A DNA stretch of 64,000 nt from Linum tenue (taxonomy: Eukaryota; Streptophyta; Magnoliopsida; Malpighiales; Linaceae): NCBI GenBank assembly GCA_946122785.1, contig CAMGYJ010000008.1, positions 17,137,475 to 17,201,474 of the forward strand. Direction: 5' to 3'. Made by a program: the position numbers and the translations under genes. The notes under the pieces were generated by a model. The model did no database searches and was not told where the DNA came from. It saw nothing but the letters and a program-made list of their open reading frames with translations. Below, in pieces: positions 46,594-58,082 of the stretch. Every line of letters begins with the position of its first letter. Position 1 is the stretch's first letter.

Positions 46594-47058
46594 TCAGGCT
46601 TCCGGCCCCAAAATCCCGTTGACGACGGAGGTAGCCACGAGAACGGCGATGGCCTCCGCTCCGACGACGGCACCGGCCTGCGCGAGTCCGCCGAAGCTCA
46701 CCGCTTCCTCGACCCCTCTTTCTGCGCTCTCGATTCCTTTCTCCGCCGTCACGAGCCCTCTCTCCACCGACTCTATGCCTTTCTCGGCCGTCTCGAGCCC
46801 CTTCTCCGCCGTCTCGAAGCCTTCCTTCACCAGCAGCTCCGCTTCCTCTTCCGCTTTCTTCAACTTCCTCTTCAGTCCGAACAGCGGGATGTCCTGCGCT
46901 CTGGAAATCGATTCTTTCATCGACAGCGCCGGAGCCGCCGTCATTAGAAATAGTAGGTTTCTCCGGGTGCTGAGGGAGACGGGAGAGGATTTCGACGCCG
47001 GCGCATTTCGTGGTAGGATTGCTCGGATGACGGAGGATTGCGCCGCCGTGGCAGCCAT
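46594..47058 (-). CDS. Plastid-targeted heptad-repeat protein of unknown function
   Basis: Intronless, 154 residues. Residues 1-32 look like a chloroplast transit peptide (Ala/Ser/Arg-rich, no acids). Next comes RRNLLFLMTAAPALS, a twin-arginine plus hydrophobic segment suggesting thylakoid routing. Residues about 64-115 are charged and helical with a seven-residue repeat: TAEKGLE, TAEKGIE, SVERGLV, TAEKGIE, SAERGVE. The C-terminal 35 residues are hydrophobic (AQAGAVVGAEAIAVLVATSVVNG), a probable membrane segment. I do not recognise a named family. Its start codon lies 293 bp from the start of the divergent NASP gene. Confidence 0.8.
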   Translation of the reverse strand: MAATAAQSSVIRAILPRNAPASKSSPVSLSTRRNLLFLMTAAPALSMKESISRAQDIPLFGLKRKLKKAEEEAELLVKEGFETAEKGLETAEKGIESVERGLVTAEKGIESAERGVEEAVSFGGLAQAGAVVGAEAIAVLVATSVVNGILGPEA

Positions 47059-47351
47059 TGATTTAACTTGAGGTTGAAAATGAACTTGATTCTTCCCATC
47101 CAGAAACGGGAGCGAATTTCTTTATACTTGGCGCTCTGTTGGTCAAATTACCATTATATCCCGCAGAAGCTGATCCAACTTCCAAGTAGCTGCTAGGAGC
47201 CTGGAGGGCAGATCTGGTATTTGGATCTATAAATCGGCGTCGTTTCACGATTTGGAGCTGCGGGGTTTCCGTTTTTGTATGCAAACCCTCAAACCCTTTT
47301 CTTTTTTCCCTCTCGAAATCTTCTTCTTTTTGCATTTCTTTCTCGAAATCA
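47059..47351. promoter_or_regulatory. Divergent promoter between the plastid protein and NASP genes
   Basis: The 293 bp between two outward-facing start codons must hold both 5' UTRs and both core promoters. The NASP side ends in a CT-rich leader (47280-47345). No TATA box is evident on either side, in line with housekeeping-type promoters. Confidence 0.55.
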
Positions 47352-49916
47352 ATGGCGGAAGAAGAAGCAACGGCGTCCGAGTCCTCGGTGACGATGGCTG
47401 AGCAGGCCGCCGCGGCAGCGGAGACTGCGCCGATTGAATCTCAAACTTCGATCGAGGCCACCATCGAATCGTACGCTCTTGGAGGTGCGGAATCCACTTG
47501 CAACAACAACGAGAATGAGGCCAAGAGCGGCGATGGGGGCGAAGAGATGTCACTGGAGTTCGCGGAAGAGTTGACGGAGAAAGGAACCAAGGCTCTAAAG
47601 GAAAATGAATTCGAGGACGCTGTCGAGTGCTTCAGCCGCGCCCTAGAAATCAGGTTAGGGTTTTTGAATTTTGTACAAATTTACTACTTCGCTCGAGTTA
47701 ACCACTTCTTGGTGTTAGTTGTTGATTGTAGCAGTAGGTGAACAGAATTGTTGAAACTTGGAGCTTCACCCTGTGTAAAAATTAGCTAGCCGATGAAATG
47801 AGAAGTGCTGATGCGTCTCACTTATAAACGCATAGTCCATTGAAAGTAGCTTCTGCTTCTGGAAATTTATAGGGTTAAGCATTTCGGTGAACTTGCTCCT
47901 GAATGCATCACTGCATACTACCACTATGGCCGTGCTCTCTTGTATAAAGCTCAAGAGGAGGCTGACCCATTGGGTTCAGTACCGAAGAAGGACAGTGAAT
48001 CTAAGCAGCCATCTGGTAAAGATGCATCTGTGAAGATTTCATCGAATGGGGAATCTTCTTCAACATCAAGCAAGGTTCAAGAGGATGGCAGGTCCGGTCA
48101 TCAAAAGGAAGCGACGAACAATGGTTAGTGTGTGTTGCCTTAATAAAAGGTTATTAGCATTGAGGTTATTGTTTCTGGGAAAGGAGTGTGAGATGTTGCA
48201 GCACTTTCTTGATCCACCAGGTGTGAAAGAACAGGAAGATGACGAGGAGGAAAGTGATGACGATGAATTGGTTGAAGCTGAAGCTGATGAGGAGGATGAG
48301 TCTGATCTTGATTTGTCCTGGAAAATGCTGGATCTTGCGAGAGCAATCGCTGATAAGAATTCTGGTGATACCATCGATAAAGTGGATGTTCTATCAGCTC
48401 TAGCTGAAGTTGCCTTAGAGAGAGGTTAGCTGGCCTTCTTCTTTTTTTACTTGAAATTAATGAACATTATCGACCCTTCACATTTTTCGATTTTTCTGGC
48501 AAATATATTTCCTTCGTTCGTGGAATCTTGTTGACTTTGGCTATGTTACAGAGGACATTGAAACATCTCTCAGTGATTACCAGACTGCCTTATCCATCTT
48601 AGAGCGGCTCGTTGAAACTGACAGTAGGCTTATAGCTGAACTGTATCCTCTCGAATATATCTATTTCCTATCCATTACTAGAATGCCATTTTGTCCTGGA
48701 TTGCCCATATATTTTCATACTTCTAGCAAGTAGGCAATAAACAACGACCTTGACTATTGCCACCAGAAACTTCCGGATCTGTTTATGTCTGGAAACTGGC
48801 TCTAGGGCAGAGGAAGCAGTCCCATATTGTGAGAAAGCTATTTCAGTTTGCAAGTCACGTCTACAGCGTCTCGTTGCTGAAACAAAGAGTTCTTCTGAGT
48901 CAGCAGCAACATCAGCTGTTTCAGAAATGGATGAGGGTGTCCAGCAGTCATCTACTGGACCTCTGCCTGACATATCTGTATCAGACAAAGAGGCAGAGAT
49001 TGAAACACTTACAGGTCTATCTCTGGATCTAGAAAAGAAGGTATGGATGCATCTTTAGTTTTCCATGTGATATTTGTACCATGATGCTGCATTGCTGTTG
49101 GTGGAAAATGGATTAGGTTTGAACGGGCTTGTGGGTTTATGGGGATGAGTTTAAATAGGTTTTTGATTGTTGCTAGCAGAAATTTTTTATGTGGTATGGA
49201 CGGTATTCTGGTCATCTGTGAGGCCTAAAGGCTGTTGGATAAAGTAATAGAAATGATAGCGGTGGATTAGTTTGTTAATTGCCAGAGGAAGTGACCATAA
49301 ACATGAAAAGTGAAGGGTGCCATATAGTAGTTTCCTGTAGATGGACTGTATTGGCAGAGTAAAAGTTTCTAGGTACTAAATGCAATGCGGTACTAATTGT
49401 AGCAATAGTAATTTTTCACAAACCAATCAACCCTACCCAATTGATACTGGTCAAATGAGTTTGGGTTGGATTTCGAGTGGATGGATTGAGTTGGTTTCAC
49501 TTGGGCCGAGATATTGGTATCTCTATGAATCAGGCATTGATGAATTGACTCTGCGTTTGATTGGTTTGTTGCAGCTCGAAGATCTCCAGCAGCTCGCCGT
49601 GAACCCAAAGTCAATTCTTCAAGAGATCCTGGGAATGGCAGCAGCCAGGGCCAGAGGCGACGATCAGAAGACTGGTTCTCCGGGTTTAGTGAGCTCTTCT
49701 TCACGGTTTGCAACAAATAGAAGTGCTGGCGAGTCGGAGTCCCCTACTGTCTCGACTGCTCATACAAATGGAGATGGTGGTGGTGTCACTCACCTGGGTG
49801 TTGTTGGGAGAGGAGTGAAGCGCATGTTGATGGCCCCGATCAGCCCAGCAAAGAAACACGCTGTTGAGGCATCGACAGACGGAGCAGAGGGGGATGATGA
49901 TGCCAAAGCTTCTTGA
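47352..49916 (+). CDS. NASP: NASP-type H3-H4 histone chaperone (SHNi-TPR)
   Basis: Six coding exons: 47352-47653, 47873-48123, 48221-48424, 48552-48642, 48767-49040 and 49575-49916. GT-AG borders are in consistent phase and the sum is 1464 nt (487 residues). The first TPR is in LEFAEELTEKGTKALKENEF and the second in APECITAYYHYGRALLYKAQ. It is interrupted by a long acidic insert (EQEDDEEESDDDELVE), the hallmark of SHNi-TPR proteins. SDLDLSWKMLDLARAI, a third TPR (SLSDYQTALSILERL) and a fourth (RAEEAVPYCEKAISVCKSRL) follow. The Lys/Arg-rich tail (GRGVKRMLMAPISPAKKHAV) is a likely nuclear signal. NASP binds and protects soluble H3-H4. The third exon's acceptor was chosen at 48220 because earlier AGs break phase or leave too short an intron. 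Confidence 0.92.
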
Positions 49917-51917
49917 ATGTCCGGTTTGAATCTCGATCGTTGGACCTTTTTTAACTATATTGGGAGCTCACTATAGATAGTCTTATGAGGATGGAAAGAG
50001 GACTTAGCTACATCGTTTCTGCACGTGACCTTAGTTTTTACTCCCCCTGTGTCCTGTGATATGTAGTAGGATTGTGTTGCTCAAACTGATTATCTAGTGT
50101 TTTAGGGCAACTTGCTCCAAACCAAATTATCCACCCTAACTTTCAAATCAATTCGAAACAATGAGTATTGAGATATCTGTTATGTCCGATTCGAGCCTTG
50201 TTCATCGACATAGAAAGTTCCGCTGCAACTTCTCCCACATCGAGCTCGACTATGTCGGATGATGCTAACTATGAACCACCTCTTTTTTGCCACGTAAATA
50301 CAAGGCGAAAAATCTTGTTATGACTGGGAATGAAGAAAGCGTGGAAGCAAAGGAAGAAGTGATCCAAAGAATTTTTCCTTTTCCTCTTTGAGATAGATCG
50401 ATAGATAGGATTTGGAGATGTGTTATAAGGTAGAAAGGCAGCCACTGCCCACTGCATGTGCCGCTCGTGGCCTGGCGTATTCGTTGTTTTCCACTTCCCA
50501 CCTCCCCTTCGCTTCAACAACTACCTACCTAACCACCAGAAAGATGCCCACCAACCGCCGCCGCCACCGCCACCCACGGCGGACACCGCCTCTGCCTCCG
50601 CCGCTCCAGCCACCGTAGGTTCGTTGTGTGTATGTGTGTTTAATTGTATATGCTATAATCGAATTTCGGCCACGAATAAGTTCTAACAGTGGACATTGAA
50701 TAAGTTTTTCCTGATTAGTTGAAAAATGAAAATTAATGTTTTACTGGGGTTAAAAGAATTATATAAAAAGTTGAAATAAGAGGATAGGTATAAGTAGATT
50801 TTGAGATAAACCAAAATCTGAATTGTGGAGAACAATTGCGGGAGAAGAATCAAGAAGAAGAATAAAAAAAAGGAATGGAATTGATCGCTATATTTACAAA
50901 TCGCGATAATATGACGCTAATTCATTAGTAAAATAAGAATTTGGGAGAAAAATAGAGTCCGCAAAATATAAATAAATAGAGTCCATAAAAAAATAGGTCG
51001 TGATATATGATAAACTTTCACTTCTTTTCCACCTCCGGATATTTCCAAAGAGTAGTATTAGATTAAAATGTTATATCATTTGATAGCGGATCAATGAATT
51101 ATTGTTATTTAGTCGAGCTAGATTTGAACCAGTGTAGGCATAACTGTGTGAATTGAATAATAACCATTTCAAGCGTATCGAGACATATTAGAGATGATAT
51201 ATTAGAAATTACCACTAATTACGACAAATCCTACCACAATGACAAGAATTATGTGGTTGGTGCACTATGCACCAGTTGCTTTCCCAGTTTTGTACGCCGA
51301 TGGTTAAGTATAGATTATAGAAACACTAGTATTTAGATAATGCTTTAGATTCTGACAGCATCTATACTGTCTGTGAGTATACCTACTGCTATTTTGGCCA
51401 TATGGTGTTAGTACCTGCTACGTTACGTTTAATAAATAAATAAAAACTGGTAAGCCATAATATCTTGTTGATAGATCTCTTAATAATTAAATTTTGATTC
51501 CATTTGGTAATTAATTCTTAATGTTGTTTAATTAATTTCGGCCGTTTGTTAAATATGACTCTTTTTCCCCCTAGTTATATTGGAACAGGCTCGGCTGGGG
51601 AAAATGTTAAAATAGCTTAGAAGAGGGGGAGGCTGTCGTTTTATGAGGCAGTGGAAGTTTCTGAGAGAATGATTTTTTTTTTTTTTTTTTAAGAAGAACT
51701 AGTGTTGATCGTTGGAACTTGGAAGAACAAACAAACGGCAAATCATGTAAGAAGGATGGGAGGAAATTTGTGGTCAATTTCTAACTAACCAAACCCATTA
51801 ATTTCCTCTCTTTTTGTTCAATGTTTTCTGGTCTTGTACTTTTTGCAATGTGGAAAATTCCCATGGTTTCTTGGAGTTTGGATTGAGCCAATAAAAAAAC
51901 ATTTGGTAACCTGATTT
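49917..51917. other. NASP 3' UTR and intergenic DNA
   Basis: No gene recognised. 50540-50620 is a short CCG-rich patch whose frames have low-complexity translations. An 18-T run ends near 51690. Confidence 0.45.
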
Positions 51918-53136
51918 GTAAAATATGTGGGTAAAATATCTCGGGTACCACTTAAATTTGAGAATTGGGGTAGACATACTACTTAAATTTGAATAGGACG
52001 TCGGGTACCATTAAAGTTATCAAAATATGCATCCGTCTAGTTTTTCATCCAACCCAAATTTTTAATTACTTTTTGGTACCCAAAACTATTAAAATCATCC
52101 AATACTATATTTCAACAAGTTTTATCTAATATAAAAATTAGAATACCTTCTAAACATAGTAATACTAGAATGACTAATCAATGTTTTTTTTTTAATAAAA
52201 TAGATAAATTAGTAAAAATGATAAACGAATATCAAGAATAATAATAAATATACTAAAAAATAATAATCAATATTTAAAATCACTATTAGAAGATCTATTT
52301 AAACCCTTAATTCAATTAGAAGCACCAGTAGAAATAGTTAAAATAGAACGAAAAGAGACGGAAAGTACCAATTAGTAAATAAACTATAAAAACAACAACA
52401 TTTAGTAATAATATAGAAAAGAAAATATGATTATAGAAAGAGAATTAGAATTAGTAAATTTAACTAATGTGGAACATCTACAATATAATATTAGAAAATT
52501 AAAAGAAGATTTAACATGGAAAATTAGCAACATCAACATGAAATGTAAGAGAACTAAATATAACATTCTCAGATTATTTATATTGAGATAGAAGTCATAG
52601 CATATATTTGCTTCAGGGAATTATTCAATTATTAGAACACATAATGATAATTGGTTCTAAATTTCTTATTCAAAAATTGATTTGGTATTAGAGTCTTCAA
52701 AAGATGATTCCAACTAAACAAAATTCATAGAATATATTTGCTTAATGAAATAATTTAATTATTAGAACACATAATGATAATTTAAAATACTTATAATAAT
52801 AATTGATTCTAAAAATTTCTATTAAAAATTGGTTTAGTATCAAGTCTTCAAGAGATGATTCCAGCTAAACAATAAAAAATGATATTTTTCATAAGTCCAA
52901 ATGAATTTCTTACAATAAAGAAAAGCACAAGGACCCATTATGAAATTTAGAAAACGGAATATTTCAAGAATATTCTGTCAACTTTAACGGAATGCACTTG
53001 ACAGTAAACTTAAGTGGTGCCGGGTACACATATAATAGAGTTCAGTGGTACGCGATGCCCTATTCTTAGTTAAGTAGTATAGCTCCCCCAATTCTCATAT
53101 ATACTTTGGTACCCGCAGTATTTTATGTTTAGAACC
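51918..53136. mobile_element. Long-TIR MULE, 1219 bp
   Basis: Both flanks are ACCTGATTT (51909-51917 and 53137-53145), a perfect 9-bp duplication. The arms share TGAGAATTGGGG and TACTACTTAA, and CGGGTACCA near the ends, over about 90 bp with many differences. The interior is AT-rich, with a tandem duplication at 52597-52877. Frames at 52200-52560 read as a Lys/Glu/Asn-rich protein but contain stops and match nothing I recognise. Confidence 0.85.
52597..52877 (+). repeat. Diverged tandem duplication inside the MULE
   Basis: Copies at about 52597-52726 and 52727-52877 share TATATTTGCTT, ATTATTAGAACACATAATGA and AGATGATTCCARCTAAACAA. The second has a short insertion. Confidence 0.8.
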
Positions 53137-53145
53137 ACCTGATTT

Positions 53146-54053
53146 TCTAGTTGTTATTCATATATTTATTTTACATTTCTACATATTATTTCAAACGAAA
53201 ATCAATTCACAAGTGGAGAATTGCGCAGACATGAATATGAGCTATATTGGTCAACACACTCTGATTATTGACCCACTTACCATAGTTGAAGTCTGTCAAA
53301 AGATTGCTCTGAAACAATTGGCTCGAACTTGAGAGTGATTAAGCAAAAATGGTGATGTTTCAGATATTGTATCTTCGCCTGAAATGAGTTAATCTTTGTT
53401 TCTAGAACAAATTTCGTTCGATATGTTGAGCGATTGAGTTTTTTCTTGAATCATTTTTAGGGACAAAGAAAAACTTAAATTTTCAATTATACATGTTATC
53501 ATTTTTACCAAGAGCTAAAATTTCGTGCCCAGCAAAGAAAGAACTTCAGTGGCATAAACAAAAATTTGGGCAATGGAAATTCAAATTCTGCTACTTGTGG
53601 GGACTAACAATCTTATTTTTTAACCTGCAACTAACAATATTATTTTTTAATCCCAACCTAAAGAAGCGCATTGTTGTTAAACAATAAAAAGATCGAATGG
53701 GACCAAATGTTTGGTGACTAAAACTGTCGTATGCTTTGTCTGAACACTGAAAACCTTATCCTCAAAAGAAATGTTATTGGATAATTATTTCATAAACCAC
53801 TCTTCCCTACTCCTAATGTTCTATTGCATCAGCGCTTAATAATGCAACAGAAAATCATTGTTTAAACCAAGAGGTTGCATTCTTGTTATTAATTCCTTAG
53901 AATTATAGGTTTTGTTTGGACAATAGCATATGAGAGAGGTTTAGCATCCCATCTTTTTACCCAAAAAAAAAAAAAAGAATATGAAAGAGGTGAGTTGAAA
54001 TGAAAGAACCTTGGCGAGTTCTATGAGAATACGTTAGGGTGGCAACTAGAATA
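53146..54053. other. Intergenic, no gene recognised
   Basis: AT-rich, with an A-run at 53964-53976. No domain in the short frames. Confidence 0.4.
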
Positions 54054-54095
54054 CTCGTGTGTTTATGCTTTCTTTGATTGTTTGAGATTTTCACA

Positions 54096-54108
54096 TGGTA
54101 TCAGAGCC
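54096..54108 (+). other. Primer-binding site (initiator Met tRNA)
   Basis: TGGTATCAGAGCC sits immediately after the CA that ends the left LTR remnant. It is the standard copia primer site. Confidence 0.9.
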
Positions 54109-54320
54109 TCCTCCTACTTATCTCTGAGCCTTCTTCGTGATCGGGTTCTCTCGTCAGCTTCAGGTCGTGCCCTCGTACTCTCGTCTTTGCTATTGTGATT
54201 TCGTGCCCCAACCCTCTTTGTTCTCGGGTGATTGGCTGTCTTGCTCTTGCTTTTGGCTGCGTGTGTGCTATTGCTCTTGTGGATCGTGTGTATTGCTGCG
54301 GCGCTGGGATTTATTGATTT

Positions 54321-54470
54321 CTTGTACCGCTGCGGATCTGTGCTGCGCTGGGATTTTTGTGCGCTTTGGCTGGGAATTCTGCTCCGCCTGCTGTTCTTGT
54401 ACGGCTGCGGGTCTGTGCTGCGCTGGGATTTTTGTGCGCTTTGGCTGGGGATTATGCTCCGCCTGCTGTG
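54321..54470 (+). repeat. 75-bp tandem duplication in the copia leader
   Basis: Two adjacent 75-bp units (54321-54395 and 54396-54470) share GTGCTGCGCTGGGATTTTTG and GTGCGCTTTGGCTGGG, with only a few substitutions. Confidence 0.88.
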
Positions 54471-54522
54471 TTCTATGTCGGCTAGTCAGTGGTTGTCTTT
54501 GGGGTGTTTCTCTTTGCTTCAT

Positions 54523-55060
54523 TATGGACATCAGCAAGGGTGATGCTTTTTCAATTCGCTTCACTGGTAAGAACTTATCCCTATGGGCCTTTCAATTTAA
54601 GCTCCATGTCCAAGGCCGCAAACTTTTGTCTTTTCTCTATGGCTCGGCAAAAGAGTCGGCTGCTGATGCTACAGATAAGGTTTGGGACGATTGGGCTGTT
54701 TTCAATGTGGCGGTTATGTCTTGCTTTCTTGGCTCCATGGATCCGGGTATTGCTCCAAGTCTACGGGGGTTTAATACAACTGCGGAAATCTGGCAGCATC
54801 TCAACAATCTCTACTCGAAGCCTACTACTCTCGGAAGTTTGACATTGAGTGCGATCTTGGCCATTTGACTCAAGGAGATTCTGATATAAGCACGTACCAT
54901 CAAAATGTTGTTACTCTCTGGACCGAGCATGATCACTTGACTAGCTCTCTCTTGCCTAGTTCGGCGTCGACGAAAGTCATTCGTGAGTGCACCAACACTC
55001 GTATTATGCAATTTTTGATGAATTTACGTCCTGAGTTGGTGATTAGCGGAGATGATGTCT
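54523..55060 (+). pseudogene. Copia gag (UBN2-type), frameshifted and truncated
   Basis: Starts MDISKGDAFSIRFTGKNLSL at ATG 54523. It runs through the W-x2-F-x-F segment and PGIAPSLRGFNTTAEIWQHL, shifts frame near 54835, then continues GDSDISTYHQNVVTLWTEHD and RIMQFLMNLRPEL. The zinc knuckle is absent because the deletion join at about 55037 follows directly. Confidence 0.85.
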
Positions 55061-55146
55061 CATAGTTCTCTTCATCTATGTTGCTCGCGGTCTCACAGTT
55101 CTCTTGATCTATGTTGACGATATGGTGATTAGCGGAGATGATGTCG
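55037..55146 (+). repeat. Direct repeat at the gag-pol deletion junction
   Basis: TGGTGATTAGCGGAGATGAT (plus GTC) is present at 55037 and again at 55124. The second copy is the reverse transcriptase sequence just after YVDD; the first is fused to the end of gag. A second, shorter echo (AGTTCTCTT...ATCTATGTTG) lies between them. Confidence 0.85.
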
Positions 55147-55469
55147 AAGGAATTCAAGATATAACTCAGACTCCGCGATCTGCGTTTAATTTGAAGGAAT
55201 TAGGTGATCTTTCTTGCTTTTTGGGACTTGAGATTCATCGTTCTCCTGCTGGTATTCAAGTTGGTCAGCGAAAGTATGTACTTGATTTACTCGAAGAGGC
55301 GCAGATGGATGAGTGTACTCCTTGTGATACTCCCATGGAAAAAAATCTCAAGCTTCGACAGGGGGATGGTGATTTATTGTCTAATGGCTCACTATATCGT
55401 AGTAAAGTAGGTAGCTTGATCTACTTGACTCACACACGCCCGGATATTCATATGTTGTACAGGTTGTGA
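55100..55469 (+). pseudogene. Copia reverse transcriptase, C-terminal part
   Basis: Begins at the catalytic IYVDDMVISGDD, then FNLKELGDLSCFLGLEIHRS, CTPCDTPMEKNLKL and SLIYLTHTRPDIHM. The preceding two thirds of the domain are gone. Confidence 0.88.
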
Positions 55470-55555
55470 GTCAGTTTATGTCTGCACCACGTACTACTCA
55501 CTAGATTGCAGTTCAACGCATTCTTTGCTATCTCCACAGCAGTCAGGAGGTCGGT

Positions 55556-56101
55556 TTGCTGTTTCCTTCAGGTGGTGAGGCTGTGATGGATGCGTATGTT
55601 GATGCAGACTATGCTGGTTGTCATGATACACGACGTTCGACTTCTGGGTGGTGCGTCAAAGTGGGTCACTCCTTTATTTCATGGCGGTGTAAGAAGCATG
55701 ATTGTGTTTCAAAGTCGTCCACAGAGGCCGAATACCGTTCCATGAGTGAGGTTGCTTCTGAGATCACATGGTTGTGTCGACTATTGGCCGAGCTAGGAGT
55801 AAAGATTGCTACTCATGTTCGGTTGTTTGTTGACAACACCAGTGCTATTCGTATTGCTACAAATCCGGTCTTACATGATAGGACCAAGCACATAAAGGTT
55901 CACGTTCACTATATTCGACAGCTGGTGACAGAGGGCTCTGTGGAGTTAGCATATATTATGTCAGAGGATCAAACATTAGATTTGTTGACTAAAGCAGTGT
56001 CTTCGTCACGTCATTGGTTTCTAGCACACAAATTGATGTTGCGTCAGCACCATCAATTTAAGGAAGGATGTTATAAGTTAGGAGTACCTAATTGTAATTA
56101 A
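55556..56101 (+). pseudogene. Copia RNase H domain
   Basis: AYVDADYAGCHDTRRSTSGW, SWRCKKHDCVSKSSTEAEYR and LFVDNTSAIRIATNPVLHDR carry the D, E and D catalytic residues; RTKHIKVHVHYIRQLV closes the domain. It is open to the stop at the right LTR. It is separated from the reverse transcriptase part by a frameshift and stop near 55470-55505. Confidence 0.88.
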
Positions 56102-56295
56102 CCTATTTAGGCTTAATACTCGGCCTAGTATATAAGGGTTGTATGGCCGAGTTTTTCATGTAACGTGTACGACAGTAATAATCAAGAACTCTGCCTTGTG
56201 TCGTGGACTAGTCTCAATGATCATCATCGTTAAGGAAACCACGTAAATCTGGTGTCGTGCATTTATGCTTTCTTTGATTGATCGAGATTTTGACA
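56069..56295 (+). repeat. Right (3') LTR of the copia element
   Basis: Starts TGTTATAAGTTAGG directly after the purine tract and ends GAGATTTTGACA. Its last 32 bp match the left remnant at 54064-54095 (TTTATGCTTTCTTTGATTG). Confidence 0.88.
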
Positions 56296-58074
56296 TATCT
56301 AATACTTCATTTTGCAAGGTTCAATTAGCTGGCTCACTGACAAAATAAACCCTCAGCAAGCATCAAAGGTAATTCAAAATCTAGCCGACACTATCTCTTA
56401 TGTAGTGATCTCCCTCTATTTTAGTTTTTTTTCTTTGTTAGTAATTTAGAATTGTTCACACTTAAACCATCAACCATTCTGTTTGACTAGATAAAAGGTC
56501 GAGGCCTAGAGTAGTAATAGATCTTGAGGACCCTAGGAATACGACATCGGTCACCACTATACTACTTTGTCGATCTAGGGTGCGCTTGTCATAGATTGGG
56601 GTAGTTATTACTGTCGACGATTGAGTTTATAAATGTAAATCTCGATACTGCGACGCATTACCTAAACTCTAGACTAAACACAAACCTCGATATCCTAAAC
56701 CCTAAAATATACTCTGATCCTTAAAGCTTGAAACCTACAACCTAAACGGTTAACCTTTATCCAAATTCATTCTAAAATTTTGTTCAAAATCATACTAGAA
56801 AAATATATAACATGTTACTAACAGTTAGATGAGTAGGTAAGGTGAAACCGGATTAGGCACAGAAGTGGGACGATCAAGTCAGATGCTAGCTTCTTTCTGC
56901 CAGCTCTAGGTCTTAGGGAATGTATGTCCGGTATTGCCTCATATAATCAACACTTTTAACTTTGATTGGCTGGTTTTGCATAAATTTCACTAAATTTGAG
57001 AGTTAGGTCTCTCTGACTCTTAGAATTAGTCATTCGTTAACGCAATATAGTGAGTTGATGCATCTTGTTTAGAATTAGGTTTCAGGATTACCATATGGAT
57101 AAGATTTTATTTATTAAGGTTTACTAACTCATTGATTGTTTATTTATTTTCATGCTTTTTAGTAATCACCATTCTTATGTTTATTATTTCTCCTTCAGGC
57201 ATCATCAATGTCTCCATCGAGTTATCATCTAACATGCTTGATAAAACTCTACATAACCAAAAATCAAGTAAGTTTCACAGCAAATCATGATAGCAAACTC
57301 CTTAATTTTTTTGTACAAAAAGAATGATATTTGACATAAGGTCAATGTATGTCCTATTCACATGTTCGTTAGTCAACAACCCTCTTATCACTCTTCCAAA
57401 TGTTGTCCACTTGGGTGTAATAATTATAAGCGACCAAAAACAACAATGTGAATGTGAAGAAGAGGAAATGATCCCAATTGTCTATCTAACCATTAAGTCC
57501 ACACCCTTTAATCATTCCCACTTTTCCTTCCTCACCTCGTAGTAGAGAAATCATCCCATTGCATATGGAAGCTTCATCCATGGCTAAGACAATAACCAAA
57601 TTGGATGGCTTTGCTTGTCGTTTTTTCCCCATCGTCATCATCTTCTTCTCCTAGTCCCCCATTTGCCTATCTTTCTCACATCACCATCAAAACTCCTTTC
57701 CTCATGACAACAAAAAGAGTTTAGAAATTAGAAGTTCCAACTATTCAAGGAAATTCTAAAATCAGGGTTGTTAAGGGCAAATGAAGATTTGTCGTACTCG
57801 TATGGTTGATGATGAACCATTAATTAGTGACTGAAAGGTAGTTTAGTATTTTTTTATGTTTATTATTGTTTAGAATATGAGTTTATATAATGTATTTTAG
57901 CTATTTTCATCGTATTATTGTTTTGAGTATAAGTACGAACGAAATTCGAATTAGTTAAACGAAGATAATGAATACGACCGGTACTAATCCGAGACCCTGT
58001 CATCCCTAATCATTCAAACATGTAGGTCACCTACAAATCAATGGAGAGGAAAAAGAATTCATGTTGTGGTTTTG
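56296..58074. other. Intergenic, no gene recognised
   Basis: AT-rich; CCTAAACCCTAAA-like stretches near 56690 are too short to be an interstitial telomere block. Confidence 0.4.
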
Positions 58075-58082
58075 GTTTGAAA

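Larger units (their letters stand above)
54054..56295 (+). mobile_element. Copia-type LTR retrotransposon, 5'-truncated and internally deleted
   Basis: Order on the plus strand: about 40 bp of left LTR, primer-binding site TGGTATCAGAGCC (54096-54108, initiator-Met tRNA type), a leader with repeats, gag, a deletion join, the end of reverse transcriptase, RNase H, a purine tract (AAGGAAGGA) and a complete right LTR (56069-56295). Protease, integrase and most of the reverse transcriptase are missing. Most of the left LTR is also missing, so no target duplication can be read. Confidence 0.9.

Noticed and set aside
50412..50686. CCG-rich short frames as a proline-rich protein gene
   Set aside because: Only short overlapping frames in a CCG repeat patch, without splice or promoter support.
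52190..52560. Lys/Glu-rich AT-biased frames that might be a viral or pararetroviral relic
   Set aside because: No diagnostic motif (reverse transcriptase, protease, coat zinc finger) and several stops; composition alone is not evidence.
56640..56760. CCTAAACCCTAAA stretches as an interstitial telomere repeat
   Set aside because: Only one or two irregular units, no regular TTTAGGG array.
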